Shown here: in pieces, positions 34,307-45,926 of the stretch
Position numbering within the stretch: the first letter of the stretch is position 1
Layout of the letters: each line of letters starts with the position of its first letter
Source of the DNA: Acanthochlamys bracteata
Taxonomy: Eukaryota > Streptophyta > Magnoliopsida > Pandanales > Velloziaceae
Length of the DNA stretch: 64,000 bases
NCBI GenBank assembly: GCA_019914995.1
Contig: CM034126.1
Coordinates: forward strand, 5,089,001 to 5,153,000
Direction: 5' to 3'
Program-made: the position numbers and the translations under genes
The notes under the pieces: model-generated
Databases searched by the model: none
The model's input: the letters and a program-made list of their open reading frames with translations, nothing else
Told to the model about the DNA's origin: nothing

Positions 34307-37300
34307 TCAGCGCGGCGAGATGCTTTCGCGGAATTCTTGGATCTTTGGTTGAAATTGCCATAAGTTGAATTCATGCTCCCAACTTGCCTCACTATCGGGT
34401 TGTCCCTTCCACTTTACCAAGTACTCCGTATAGTTTGGATATGAACCACGTCGTGGAATAACTTGATGGGCCAAAATTTTCTCCACATCTCGTTCTTGTG
34501 AAGTGACGATGGAGGTGGGAGCTTTTGAGGATTCACTCCTAGTTAGATCCTTTTTATCGGCATGGTATGGCTTCAAAAGGGTAACGTGAAATACCCGATG
34601 AAAATTTCTAAATGTGAAGATAACCTTACATGGTAAGCCATTTTACCGATCCTCTTCTCAATGGGGAATGGTTCTTCATACCTCCGTATAAGACCCTTAT
34701 GTAATTTTTGTAGATGATGAAACGTGCGGGCTTGATGGGGAAGGAGCTTTACTATGACTAAATCTCCTACGTTGAATTCTTGGTGCCTTCGTTTGAGGTC
34801 CGCTCATTTCTTCATATTCTTTGTCGCCTTTGTCAAGTAGGACCGAGCAAGTTCCGTCTCTTCTTGCCAGCCTTTGACAAACTTGTATGCCGATGGATTC
34901 TTTCCTTTGTATCCGGTGGCAATGGTGTGTGGAGTCATTGGTTGTTTTCCTTGTACCAGCTCAAATGGACTCGTCCCAATTGACTCGCATTTTTGTAAGT
35001 TATACGAGAATTGGGCGATATCCAGCAATCTTACCCAATCTCGTTGGTTGGCACTTACGTAATGCCTCAAATATACCTCCAACAAGACATTGACTCTTTC
35101 GATTTGGTCATCAGTTTGTGGGTGGAAGCTAGTGTAGAAGTTGAGCTCGGACCCTAATATCTTGAATAACTCCGTCCAAAATCTTCCGGTAAATTGGGTG
35201 TCCCAATCGCTTATAATTGTTTGTGGAACTCTCCAATACTTTACCACATGCCGAAAGAATAGTTGTGCCGCATCTTCAACATTGAATTTGGTTGGAACGG
35301 GGATAATACTCCATATTGCTGAAGCGATCCACTACAAGCATAATATTGCCACATCTCTTGGATTTTGACAATCCCACAATGAAGCCCATAAAGACACTTT
35401 CCCATGGTTTTTCAGGAATTTGCAAAAGTTCCAATAGACCTGCTGTACGACGTTGGTCTATCTTGTCTTGTTGGCATACAAGACAAGTCTTCACATAGAG
35501 CTCAATATCGTCCTTCATTTGTGGCCAATAGTATGAATCTTCTACAAGAGCTATCGTTCGATGCATACCTGGGTGTCTTATCCATTTGGAGTCATGGCAT
35601 TCCTTGATGATCTCCTTCCTCAAACCTCCCCATCTTAGTACGTATAATCGTCCTCCTTTGGTTGTGAGCACGTCATCATTTAGACAAAATTTGCGGGTCT
35701 TGCCTTGACTTGTAAGTTCTCTCAGTTGCTTGGCTTGTGGGTTGTGCTCTATCACTTCCTTAATGTGCTCCACCGAACAAAATCGTGGTTGGTTAATGGC
35801 AGCTAGTTCGACTTTTCTACTTAATGCGTCGGCTACCAAGTTGGCCTTTCCAGGTTTATATTCCATAGTGAAGTCGCACTCTGCCAAAAGTTCTTGCCAC
35901 CTCGTTTACTTGGGGGATAGTTTTTTTTGGTTGAGGAAGTAGCTGATCACCACGTTATCCGTCTTGACCATAAACTTAGAACCCAACAAGTAATGTCTCA
36001 AAGTTCTCAAACAATACACCACTGTGGTCATCTCTTTTTCTTGGACCGTGTAGCGGCGCTCGGTATCGTTGAGTTTTATGCTCTCATAAGCAATAGGGTG
36101 ACCATCCTGCATCAACACACCACCAATTGCAAAATCAGAAACATCTGTGTGTACCTCATAACTCTTGGTGTGATCCTGGCGGCACCAACACAGGTTCTTC
36201 CATCACAGCTTTCTTTAGTGCTTTGAATGCTTCTTGGCATTTGGCATTCCAATCACACGTGCAGTTCTTTTTTAGAAGATCGGTTAATGGGGCTGATACG
36301 GATGAGTAGCTCCTGATGAACCATCTATAGTAGTTGACTAAACCCAAGAAGGATCTCAACTCTGGCACCTTCTTTGGCGGTTCCCAATCTTGAATTGCCT
36401 TTATTTTGGTCTTGTCTATACGAAGCCTTCCTTTACCGATGATATGCTCTAAGAATGCGACTTCCTGTTGAGCAAAAGCACACATTTTTTTCTTTACATA
36501 TAACTCATTCTCCCTCAGGATTTGGAATACTTGGCGTAGGTGTTGGACATGTTCTTGTAGTGTCTTACTATACAGTACAATATCGTCTAAATATACTACG
36601 ACAAACTGATCCAAGAACCTTTGGAAGACTTTGTTCATAAGTGTGCAAAATATGGCCAGGGCATTTGTTAATTCAAAGGGCATGACCAAGAATTCGATTG
36701 AGCCATACCTGGTGACACATGCTGTTTTAGGCTTATCTCCTTCAGCAATCCTTAATTGATAGTAGTATGATCTCAAGTCCAACTTTGAGAGCCAACGTGC
36801 TTCTCCCAATTGATCAAATAGGTTCGCTATCAATGGGATTGGATATTTATTTTTTACTGTGATCTTGTTGAGTGCCCGATAATCTACACATAATCGGAGA
36901 GATCCATCGTGCTTCTTCTAGAATAGCACGGTGCGCCATAAGGAGCCTTTGACGGCTGGATGTATCCGGCATCTAATAATTTCTTTAGTTGCCGTCTCAA
37001 CTCTTCTAGTTCCGGCGGAACCATCCGATAAGGTACAACAGCAGGAGGCTTTGTGCCAGGTTCTAACTCGATGTGATGATCCACCTTTCTTTTTTTTGTG
37101 GCAATTTCTTTGGCAATTCCGGCGGCATAACATTCTTGAACTCTTCAAGGACCTCATGAATTTTCCTTAGTAGCTCGTCTGAGTGGGTAGGCCCTTCCTC
37201 CTTAAGTGCGCCCAAGAAGATAGATTGTGCTTTCTCGACGCCCTTTTAAAATTACATGGCAGAAATGTTTTGGTTTAGAAGCTTATTTCTTGTGATAAAG

Positions 37301-37485
37301 ATATCATACAAGTATTTTTTTTTCAAAATACACATAGTGTTGGCAAAAAAAATAGGTACGGTCTTTACACAATCCATAAACTCCATATTAAGAACTATAG
37401 GATAATCATCCATAGACACAATGGAAAAATCCACAAGGCCAGACCACTCACCTAGGCAAACCTTCACTCCATGAGCAATACCCAA
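34307..37485 (-). pseudogene. Gypsy pol remnants: protease, RT, RNase H, integrase, chromodomain
   Basis: Fragments on the minus strand in order: post-protease region with VCLGEWSGLVDFSIVSMDDY (37252-37485); RT start with YIQPSKAPYGAP (36884-37084); RT core with VVVYLDDIVLYS (36156-36833); RNase H (35906-36118); H2C2 zinc finger HPGMHRT...CLVCQQDK and the first integrase catalytic region (35276-35887); rest of the integrase with TQFTGRFW (34804-35247); chromodomain with YLVKWKGQP (34307-34576). Each join is a stop or frameshift, so no functional polyprotein can be made. The chromodomain normally tethers integration complexes to modified histones. Confidence 0.9.
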
Positions 37486-37539
37486 AACTGATTTGGGCTC
37501 AGAGTTAACCGTCTTAAGCCATCATTGCCCCTTCTCATA

Positions 37540-37840
37540 TCAGATACCGAGCTTTTTAGCCTCTCTCTTCGAGGAATTTATGGGTAGCCCCCGTGTCCAC
37601 CAAAGTGCGGACCTCGTGTCCACCGATTTTGGTCATCACGTATAGTTGCCCCTTCTCCTCGCGTTTCGGTATCTCGACTTTGGCTTTGATGGCATTAAAG
37701 ATTTACAAAGAGCCCATCTTTGTTTCCTCGTATTGTTGTGGTGAAGCCTCACTTATCGATCAATGCCAAGAGTTTGCTTCGCTTCATACATTCTCTTGCC
37801 ACGTGAGGTCCATCACAAATGAAGCATTTCAAAGTCGGCT
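37540..37840 (-). pseudogene. Gypsy nucleocapsid knuckle and protease active site remnants
   Basis: A minus-strand reading at about 37750-37836 gives a zinc knuckle C-F-I-C-x3-H-x4-C followed by basic residues. About 37560-37620 gives VDTGATHKF, the aspartic protease active-site motif, then a stop. Confidence 0.75.
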
Positions 37841-38307
37841 TTCCATTATGGTTGCTTCCTTTGCTTTTGCTAGAGCTTACCTTGGACTTTGTCGGGTCAT
37901 ATGTCGCCTCCTTGACGTGGTGGGTGTCTCCTCACCTTTACCCTTGAAGTTTTTTTTAGGCTTGTTCTTCTCGGGCTTCTTGAATTCGATTAAGGACTCG
38001 GTTATAACGATGGCAGAGTTAAGGTCTTAGGGTCCCCTTCGTTAGATTTCCATCCTAACCCATGTTTGTAATCCATCCATGAAGGTGAAAAAGGCCTCAT
38101 TGTCTGGTAAGTCAGAGATCTTCAGGATCAACTCTGAAAATTCTTTGACGTAGTCCCTAATGTTACCCTTTTGTGTTAAGTGCCGAAGATTGGCCCTGGC
38201 TTTATTTTAGGCATTATCCGGGTAGAACTGCCGTTTGAGTTCTCTTTCAATTCATCCCATGTGGCAATGGTGCAAGCGCCCCTTTCAATTTCACCATGCC
38301 TCTTTCT

Positions 38308-38946
38308 TCACCATACTATAGCTGTGTCATCGAGATAAAGAGTGGCATGATCGATCTTACCGGTATCCCATGTAATGTTGGCGCTCCTGAAGAGTTGTTC
38401 CAAACTCCACAAAAAATTATCAATTTCCTTAGCGTTCCTTGCGCCCTTGTAAGCCTTCGGTTTAGGAATTTCTACTTTCATAGAAATTGATGTTGAGGGT
38501 ATGGCGGCAACTCCCCCTTGTGTAACGACTATTTTGCAAAGGGCCCAATTTCTTTTGACGTCCCTCAATTCGGTAGCCAATCTTCCGACCTCTTTCCTAA
38601 GGGTTGCAACATCCATCCTAAGAGTATCAATATCACCAAGGAGAGAGTCTTTTAGGACCTTACTCTGATTTGAGCAAATGCTAGCCACCGTGTTCAAAAC
38701 GTTTTGCATTTCTCCGCGAAGCTCTTCTTGCCCTTTCTCGAGCTTCTCAATGCTTTGGCTAACATCCTCAAACTGGTCCATCCTATCGGTAATGGTAAGC
38801 TCCACCTTGGTAAGTCTAGTAATGACATCCGACATCACATCCTTAGAATTCTCCTTACGTTGTTTGGTGCCCTCGGAAGCTTTACTCTTTATTTTTCGTC
38901 CCTCGAAGGTAGTAACATCACTACCACTATCCATCTCCCAAGCCAA
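38308..38946 (-). CDS. Gypsy gag N-terminal part, 212 codons
   Basis: Open frame starting MAWEMDSGSDVTTFEGRK at 38946, 4 bp left of the 14-base primer site (38951-38964). It has a long heptad-rich coiled coil, then PKAYKGARNAKEIDNFLWSL and FRSANITWDTGKIDHATLYL, the conserved gypsy gag capsid motif. It ends in a premature stop at about 38308, and capsid-like sequence continues in other frames to the left. Confidence 0.75.
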   Translation of the reverse strand: MAWEMDSGSDVTTFEGRKIKSKASEGTKQRKENSKDVMSDVITRLTKVELTITDRMDQFEDVSQSIEKLEKGQEELRGEMQNVLNTVASICSNQSKVLKDSLLGDIDTLRMDVATLRKEVGRLATELRDVKRNWALCKIVVTQGGVAAIPSTSISMKVEIPKPKAYKGARNAKEIDNFLWSLEQLFRSANITWDTGKIDHATLYLDDTAIVW

Positions 38947-38950
38947 ACAT

Positions 38951-38964
38951 TAGCTCTGATACCA
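38951..38964 (-). other. Primer binding site of gypsy element
   Basis: TGGTATCAGAGCTA on the minus strand, complementary to initiator tRNA-Met and two bases from the 5' LTR, the same spacing as in the copia element. Confidence 0.9.
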
Positions 38965-38966
38965 CT

Positions 38967-39487
38967 TATCATGGGCCTAAAGTTTTTATCTTGATTCATG
39001 CGGCACTTAGTCACACTCCTTTGTGGCTATGTCAGCTTTTACCAAATGAGTTATCAAAGATAGCTAAAGACTTTGTGACACAATAGACTAAAGAGAAAAG
39101 ATAAATACTTGCAAGAGAGAAAGCTTTTTGGAAAGATATTTTACATTACTTTGCTTGTATTGCAACTCTTGTTTAATGCCACCAAATGAGAACTCACCTC
39201 TTCTATTTATAGCTTCTCCACCTCCTCAATGGACGGTGGAGATTGTTTTGATCGGGCGGTAGAGAATATATAGTACGAAAAATTCTTACAAAATATTTTT
39301 TACAAAAGTCTCCACCAATCTACAGTATTTTCTAACCTCTTTAGATTTATATCAATTATCTTATATTTAGAATATTCTGTCATACTTTAGACTTAATTTT
39401 TGTACAAAGTAGTTTACCTAAAAAAAAAATTTTATAAAAATATTTTGAACGAAAAAAAAGGTCAAAATAATTATACGGTGATATCAC
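38967..39487 (-). repeat. 5' LTR of gypsy element
   Basis: Partner of 33759-34279. The terminal TG has become TA (38967-38968). A TATA box, CTATAAATAG on the minus strand, sits at about 39203-39212. The LTR ends 175 bp before the uL30 start codon. Confidence 0.88.
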
Positions 39488-39662
39488 ATAAGTCATGCGT
39501 AGTACAAGAGCATAATTGTAGTTTGTGACTACCTTGGGACTCAAAAGCCCATTGGAAGATCCAGCCGATCCAATTCTAAGTAATTTCAGTTTGCCCTTTC
39601 CCGGACGAGCTCCGGCAGTAGCACTCCAATTTCATCAACGAGATAGAGATAGAAAGAGAGAA

Positions 39663-40090
39663 ATGAGTAGCGGGAGCGCGTACCAGGCGTTCAAATCGAG
39701 GGTTCCGATCGAATGGAGCCCGCGATTGTTCATCACTCTCGTCCGTGGCCTACCAGGAACCCGCCGCCTTCACCGCCGTACACTCGACGCCATGCGCCTC
39801 CGCCGCTGCAATCGCACCGTCATGCACCGCAACACTCCTTCCCTTCTCGGCATGATCAACCAAGTAAGAAACTTCAAAACAAACGGCGTAACATCTTCAA
39901 ATATTTTTGTTTGTATATGAATGTGTTTTGTGTGATTAAATAGGTGAAGAGATTGGTAGTGGTGGAAACTGAGGAGATGTACAATGCCCGCAAGCAGCAG
40001 GAGGCAGAGCAACGTGAGCTACGTCCGCCTATTATTGTGTCCCATACGCCGCCTGCTTCCTCGGCCGCCAATGCTGGTTCGTCTCAGTAG
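39663..40090 (+). CDS. Mitochondrial-type large-subunit ribosomal protein uL30 (L30), 115 aa
   Basis: Two exons, 39663-39863 and 39944-40090, phase 0, giving a 115-residue basic protein. The bacterial L30 fold signature is clear: PRLFITLVRGLPGTRRLHRR, then LDAMRLRRCNRTVMHRNTPS and GMINQVKRLVVVET. L30 binds 23S-type rRNA in the large subunit. Plant single-domain L30 proteins of this type are assigned to mitochondria, whereas eukaryotic cytosolic uL30 (L7) is much longer. There is no obvious cleavable presequence. The second exon adds a plant-typical tail (EEMYNARKQQEAEQRELRPP). The start ATG is preceded by purine-rich GAGAGAAA. Its proximal promoter is reduced to about 170 bp of non-LTR sequence. 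Confidence 0.93.
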
Positions 40091-41110
40091 TTGCAACTTG
40101 GGAGAAATTAAAGAGGTGAGGTTTTTCTTTTCCTTGGTTTCGTGTTCTTAGCATGGTTCTGGTGTTGTGAAGTGTGTAGTAAAGGTTCGGTGCCTGCTTC
40201 AAGTTTTGTTCTGTGATGAATAACTAAGGATTAACTGCTTCCTCCAATTCTAGTTTTGGAGATAGGGTACATTTTAGAAGAACTGCTATGAGAAAAACTT
40301 TGACAAACACCTAGGTTATGTAAGCTCGTACATAAATAACTACGTCCTGAAAGTCGAAAACAGACCTTTCTCCTTGATTGCATTAAAGAGATAATTTGTA
40401 TGTGAAGGTCTTATTGACAACGAAAACTTAAAAGACCCGAGAACTTGCATAGTACTTGGAATTATTAAAATTAGAGTATTCTGAACTAGGATGTTTATAA
40501 AGAGACGATGTTATTGCACTAGATTGTTCGATCTGGACGTTAAAGTTGCATGTGGTTCTGGGCCTCTGGTAATGCTGTTGACTTTATGGTTAATGGTCCA
40601 TCTTAAAGCCCTTGGACCAAATTTAATTTCAGATACTTATATATTGAAAAGCGTAATCTGTAAGGTGATATAGTTAAGGTCACAAGAACTAGTGATGGTT
40701 TATGACCAACAGCATGTTTCACAAAGCAGCCATTCGTGGTAGCTCTAGTGTCTATGAAGTTTGCTTATATATTTATAGAGATCTTACTTTAAGGCTTCAT
40801 ATGGTATTGAGTTTGGAGAATTGCCTTAAAACACTTTTAAAAGTGCTTAGAAGAATGTAATCTCTAATTGCTTTATCAAACTTGCTTTAAACAATGTGTG
40901 TACTTCTATGTTAAGGCACCAGACCTTAGTTTGCAAAAACCTTACGAAAAGACCAGATTACAAAATGAGAAGATCAATGGTATGTTAGATAGCAAGTCAT
41001 GAGAAGCATTGGAGTTATTTCTTCCACTAATAAGAAATTATCAATGGTTGAATGACCATGTTAACTAGCAGTTTGAGCAAAAGCATAGGCAAAGGTAGAA
41101 ATTTCACTTA
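40091..41110. other. 3' flank of uL30 gene
   Basis: Probable 3' UTR and intergenic DNA; no second gene recognised. Confidence 0.45.
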
Positions 41111-41413
41111 CCCCTAGGGCGTGTTTCAAATGCCCGTAACTAAGTTTCATGAAAATGAAAAGTAGAAAGTAGAGTTTTTTGAATAATAAAGTGGAAGTGG
41201 AGTTCAGCATTTGTGTTTCAATAGTTTTTGAAAGTGTGTTGAAAATTGAAAGATATAATTGTATTGGAAAGTGTGTATTAAGAAAGTTGGAACTGGAGTT
41301 TCGCATGTGGAAGTAGAGTCCTGAATTTCTTGTTTAATTGAAACATATGAACTGTTCGGAACTCAAATTTGGCAGGAAAAAGTGGAGTTACGCACGTTTG
41401 AAACACGCCCCTA
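41111..41413. mobile_element. hAT-like MITE with about 27-bp terminal inverted repeats
   Basis: The left end GGGCGTGTTTCAAATGCCCG followed by TAACT mirrors the right end, which reversed reads GGGCGTGTTTCAAACGTGCG then TAACT. CCTAG flanks both sides and may be part of the target duplication. The total is about 290-300 bp with no coding capacity. Confidence 0.75.
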
Positions 41414-44400
41414 GATGATGTACTTATCTTTTTCTTCCATGCTACAAATCATAATTAGATGAAACTGACTGTGTGCCCTAATAAAGAAAGAATAAAGCAA
41501 AGGTAACCTGTAAAGAAAGAATAGTGGCTCTAAATTCTTTTAGCAGAAAAGACAAGTAATATTGAATTCTTGCAAACATAGATTTTTTATGGCTGGAGAG
41601 TATGCTGGAAAAATAGCACCAACGCCAGTGAAAGCGTAAAGTCTAATTGAAAGAACTAATATTATATTCTTGCTTGTCGTTATTGATAAACGAAAAGTTC
41701 ACAGTTCTTTTGCAAGATTTTGTATTGTTTGATAGGAACTCATGCTCAATCTATAGACCATCTTCTAAATGCTTTTGCATGACAATGGGAAAAACGGAAG
41801 TATCAAGGATATATTGACTCTTTTGAATTCACTGACAGACACATAAGCGCATTGGAGTAGGGAATCAGGTTCTTGCAAAAAAGGCCAGTTTAGGGAATTT
41901 CGCAACCCTAAGCTCATCGGTGTTAAGCTATTAACTAACAAAAGGACTAACCTGCAATTTTGATATTTAGAAGCTACCAAGATGCTTCTAAACATTGTCC
42001 AAGGACCAAGCTGTAACTTCAGTTCTAGTTCAAGGAACAAAAAGACTTGCTTCAATCTATATTCATTGAAAAAACCACATAGACTGATATTTTCACTTTG
42101 TTTTGTGATGCAATAACTTTGGATTCACTTACTTTGAATACACATAGCAAACATTAGACTAATTCTTTTCAGTTTTTTATATGATATTCACATACTTAAA
42201 AATGTAAAAGGTAGAAGTTTGTTATGGTTCAAAATATGATACACCTAATCAAGGCATGCATAAATATAAAACTAAATTTCTAAAAGATTCAAACTTGATT
42301 TTAAAATTGCAAAATCGATAATCCATGGACCTTTTTTGTAAAAAAAGTCCTTACCGTAATGATCTTGGGATTCTCTTATTGGCTGTAGAAGAGCAGGTAG
42401 TCCTTTTGTGAGAAATTGTTCGATTGGTGAGTTTTTGGCTACTGCAAACTGACTACTTGACTAGAGATTGGCTCATGCCAACATAGTCCCAAGTGCAGAA
42501 TTCATGAACAATTTGGCGAGTTCATAATCCGGATTCTCTAAATTTGGGTAAATTTTGGAAAAGATTTTACTATAATTGGAAGATTAAATTAATTCATACT
42601 AGAGAAATGATTAACAGTATCATGCAATTCTTTAGATAGAACATAACATATATAAGCTTCCTACTATTAGCATAAGTTTGAAGCATATAACTTTCGAGTT
42701 TTTCCTCCAAAAAAGAAAAGAAAAATGGCGCACATTTACTTTTAGATTTTAATTAATAAAGGTACATGTAAAGGAAATTTTGATATCAACATTTTTTTTA
42801 AATGTAATAAAATAATTGTCTGAACTGAAATTAGAAACAATTTGAACTTATCACGAAAGGAGTAGGATTTCCAGTCTTTTCATGTTGCCAGCAACTACAA
42901 GATCACCTTAGCACTAGTGTCTACCAGCCTTCAAGACCAAGTGTTTTTCATCTCTTTGACTTCTCGTTGAAGGCTGTGATAGGTGACACAATTGGCATAA
43001 ACTGTGGAATATCAGTAGAGGCTAGATCTCTCAATGTCCTTATGTTCTTTTACTTATTGTTTTATTACTGAAACCTACCAATGGATGGAGTGGGAGTGCT
43101 AGACGCAGATGTTCTTTGTTCTGCTTAGTAGAGGCAGTTTGATGTTTATATAGTTCAGCATAAAGCCAAATCATTTTCTTTCACAACATGAAAACAAAAC
43201 TGATGGGGTCAGTTACATCTTGTACTAAGACAACCTGGTTCTATTAGGTAAGAAAATATTTAGCTAAATCCTTAGATCATGCCAGAGTATCTCTATAATG
43301 TGTTATGGGATACTGCCATGTTTGAGGTTTCATTTCTGCAGCACCTTAAGCCAAAAAGTAAAAATTTTCTTGCGTGAATAGCCGTACTTCCAACTTTTGA
43401 AGTTAGCCCCCATTCTTTTGACCTACTTTAGTTGTTTACTGACTCCCTAATCTCTACTTTCAGGGAAAACATCAACAAGGGAATCTCTGATGGAAATCAA
43501 TATTCCTAGTAGCAGCAAGCATTAATACTGGGAATTATCATTGGCCTAAGAAATTGCTAAATATGGTGGGAGAGGATCCATCTGTTTGATCTGCTGTCTT
43601 ATTACTCAAATATTTGGACTTAATGAAGAAACTTGTTCCTCAGGAAACCTTTTTTTATCATGGTACCACTAATTTGGTTGTTTGGTGTTTGTGTATGGAC
43701 TTTTATTGCCTTGATTTAGTAACTGCATTCTGCCATGATAATAACAAATTCTAGTCATTATCGAGAATAATGTGTAGTAGCATGCTTATGCCTTCCCTGT
43801 TTCTTAAAGATGATTGTCTAATATTGATTCTCCAAGTATAATTTTCTGTTGCCTTCTTCATGCGACTATCTTGCCTTCACAAAAGGTGTTACTCCGTGCT
43901 TATAACCTGAAAGGCTGAGACTGCATTTCATCATGTACTCTGGATTTTATTTGTTGTTCTCACTTTAGATAATTACACTATTACAAGCAGTTATTCTCTA
44001 TAAATTGCTGTCTTTCCAATTTGTGCGCAACAGACAAACTGCAAATTACGTTATTGTATATGTGAATATTACATATTGCATCCTTCAAAAAGGTGCATTA
44101 ACATATTTCTTCATAAGAGTTTCGCAATGTTATGTCAAATAAGAATGAGAATCTTCTTCGTCATCGTCGAGAGCAAATTATATGAAATATAATTTTGCTT
44201 CATCTGCTTTGTTTCCTTATACAGTTGTTCCCATACTTGTTCCTTAAAACAAGGCTTAACTATATAACCGCTTGCAGACCCTAGAAGCAGTAATATTTAT
44301 TGGATCCAGCACTGTTTATATTTGGGCAAACTTTTGAAAAGCCTTAACTATATAACCGCTTCAACAAATTTTCTTCCCTCCTGCTTAAAATTCAATTTTA

Positions 44401-44499
44401 TAACAACAAATTAAAATAAAATTAAGAGTCCATATCTCATCTCAACTCCTATCATCTCAGGAAATTTTCTTTCCTTTTAAAGCTGAGAATTCTTGTGTT
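41414..44499. other. Intergenic, no gene recognised
   Basis: Three kilobases without a supported coding region, RNA gene or clear transposon. The last about 100 bp before 44505 is probably promoter/5' UTR of the next gene. Confidence 0.45.
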
Positions 44500-44580
44500 A
44501 TGCAATGGCGATTACAAAGGGAAGCTTCCCGGTGCCGGAGCAGCCAAGCATCAACAACAACAACTCCACGGGCGTCATGA
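44500..44580 (+). promoter_or_regulatory. Upstream ORF overlapping the MED26-like start
   Basis: An ATG at 44500, five bases before the main ATG and in another frame, opens 26 codons that end at TGA 44578-44580. Its context (GTTATGC) is weak, while the main start (GCAATGG) is stronger, so leaky scanning is expected. Confidence 0.5.
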
Positions 44581-45926
44581 GCAAGCTCAATTACAAACTC
44601 GAGGAAATTCACGAAATCGTTGCTTCAATGGATGAGGTCTCTGAGATTCTTGAAAAGGTTTCCAGAATCAAGACCGTCATCAAGAAAAGCAACGAGTGCC
44701 CTCCCTCGGCTGTGATCGCTTCTCTGAAGCTGCTTTCTGGTATTCCCATGTCCGTCGAAATCTTGAAAGCTACTGCAATTGGTCGTGCTGTCAATGCCCT
44801 GACCAAGAACAGATCGTTGTTGCCGTCCGAGAAAAAGATTCAACATCTCGCACAAACCCTAATCAGTAGTTGGAAGGGTTTGGTCGACGAATTCCTCTCT
44901 GATGTTTCTTCCTCTGTGGATGGACGACAACAACAGCAACAGCAACAATTAGAAGAAGAAGAAGATGCAGGACTTCCCTGTCCGCCCATGGACGATTTGG
45001 GTTTCTTTATGGATCCAAGTATAGCTGCCGCCGATTTCGGTTTATCTGTTGACAGTTTCTTCGACGGCATCGACGATGAAATCCCTCTCAACAAGACGGA
45101 GGAAGAATGCCGCAAGGGTTCCGCACAAGAAAAAAAGAAGATTACTCATTTGTCAATTGACGATCACTCCCCTTGCAAGACGACGACGACAGCAACAACA
45201 ACTATTACTACATCTCTTTCGCCGGCGGATTCAAAGATCATGGTTTCGCATGATCACAGTGTTTATGGGCGCAGTAGTACTGCTGACTCCACTGCATGGT
45301 CAGATGATCAACGCAATAAGCAACGGTCCAAACTGAACAAGGCAGCTGCTGTGTTTCAGGATAACAAGAAGCCTGTTGTTTTTGTTGCTGCCGCTAAGAA
45401 GCCAGACATAAAAAAATCTGCCAGTAACAAGCCTCCTGTTGCTGCTGCTGCTGCTGTACCCAAGAGGCAAGTGGGTAGAGGGAAAGATCTTGATCATGTC
45501 AAAAGGATCATGTCGAGAAGTTCTGATGATCACGTCGGCAAGCGACAAGGAAGCAACGGCGATTTCAACAAGAAGGAATCAAATCCAGTGCAGAAGAAGA
45601 AGAAGAACATGATCATATCAGCAACAACAGCTGCGCAAGTATTGAATAACAAGCATCAGCAACAACAACAAGAGCAACAGCAGCAGCGAAATTCTGCAAA
45701 TAGCAGGCTTACTGCTCTTGTGGACAATAAAAATCAGTTGAAAGCGAAGCTAGAATCAAGTAAACGCAAGCTCCATGACAGATATCAGGAAATTGAAAAC
45801 GCAAAAAAGCAGAAAAGGATCAGATTGTTGGAAACCAAAAACTTGCCAAGGCTGCCTCCAGGAATGAAGAATATTGCCAAGGCAAAGAGTTCGACGACAA
45901 CGAGATGGATCACCTGCAAACATTGA
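44505..45926 (+). CDS. TFIIS N-terminal (LW) domain protein, MED26-like, 473 aa, intronless
   Basis: Putative nuclear transcription cofactor related to Mediator subunit 26 and TFIIS. Residues about 25-130 form the TFIIS N-terminal four-helix domain (LEEIHEIVASMDEVSEILEK, then IKTVIKKSNE, SLKLLSGIPMSVEILKATAI, GRAVNALTKN, LAQTLISSWKGLVDEF). After it come poly-Gln and poly-Glu runs, an acidic patch (DDLGFFMDPS), long low-complexity basic Ser/Thr/Lys/Ala stretches, a second poly-Gln, and a C-terminal helix (NQLKAKLESSKRKLHDRYQE, then IENAKKQKRIRLLE) that resembles the plant MED26 tail. The extra N-terminal helices of longer plant MED26 proteins are absent. The frame extends upstream only from a TTG, so ATG 44505 is used. 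A single uninterrupted exon is unusual for this family and suggests a retrocopy or intron loss. Confidence 0.85.
   Translation: MAITKGSFPVPEQPSINNNNSTGVMSKLNYKLEEIHEIVASMDEVSEILEKVSRIKTVIKKSNECPPSAVIASLKLLSGIPMSVEILKATAIGRAVNALTKNRSLLPSEKKIQHLAQTLISSWKGLVDEFLSDVSSSVDGRQQQQQQQLEEEEDAGLPCPPMDDLGFFMDPSIAAADFGLSVDSFFDGIDDEIPLNKTEEECRKGSAQEKKKITHLSIDDHSPCKTTTTATTTITTSLSPADSKIMVSHDHSVYGRSSTADSTAWSDDQRNKQRSKLNKAAAVFQDNKKPVVFVAAAKKPDIKKSASNKPPVAAAAAVPKRQVGRGKDLDHVKRIMSRSSDDHVGKRQGSNGDFNKKESNPVQKKKKNMIISATTAAQVLNNKHQQQQQEQQQQRNSANSRLTALVDNKNQLKAKLESSKRKLHDRYQEIENAKKQKRIRLLETKNLPRLPPGMKNIAKAKSSTTTRWITCKH

Larger units (their letters stand above)
33754..39492 (-). mobile_element. Decayed Ty3/gypsy chromovirus-type LTR retrotransposon
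   Basis: Minus-strand element with LTRs at 33759-34279 and 38967-39487. The candidate 5-bp target duplication is ATAAG (33754-33758 and 39488-39492). It has an initiator-Met primer site, a purine tract, gag, protease, RT, RNase H, integrase and a terminal chromodomain. This order (integrase last, then chromodomain) identifies a gypsy chromovirus. The LTRs are clearly diverged and pol is broken by stops and frameshifts, so it is older than the copia copy. The exact right end is uncertain by a few bases, because the 5' LTR terminus has mutated. Confidence 0.92.

Noticed and set aside
37593..38030. 145-codon plus-strand ORF
   Set aside because: Antisense to the gypsy nucleocapsid/protease region, whose zinc knuckle and VDTGA motifs are on minus.
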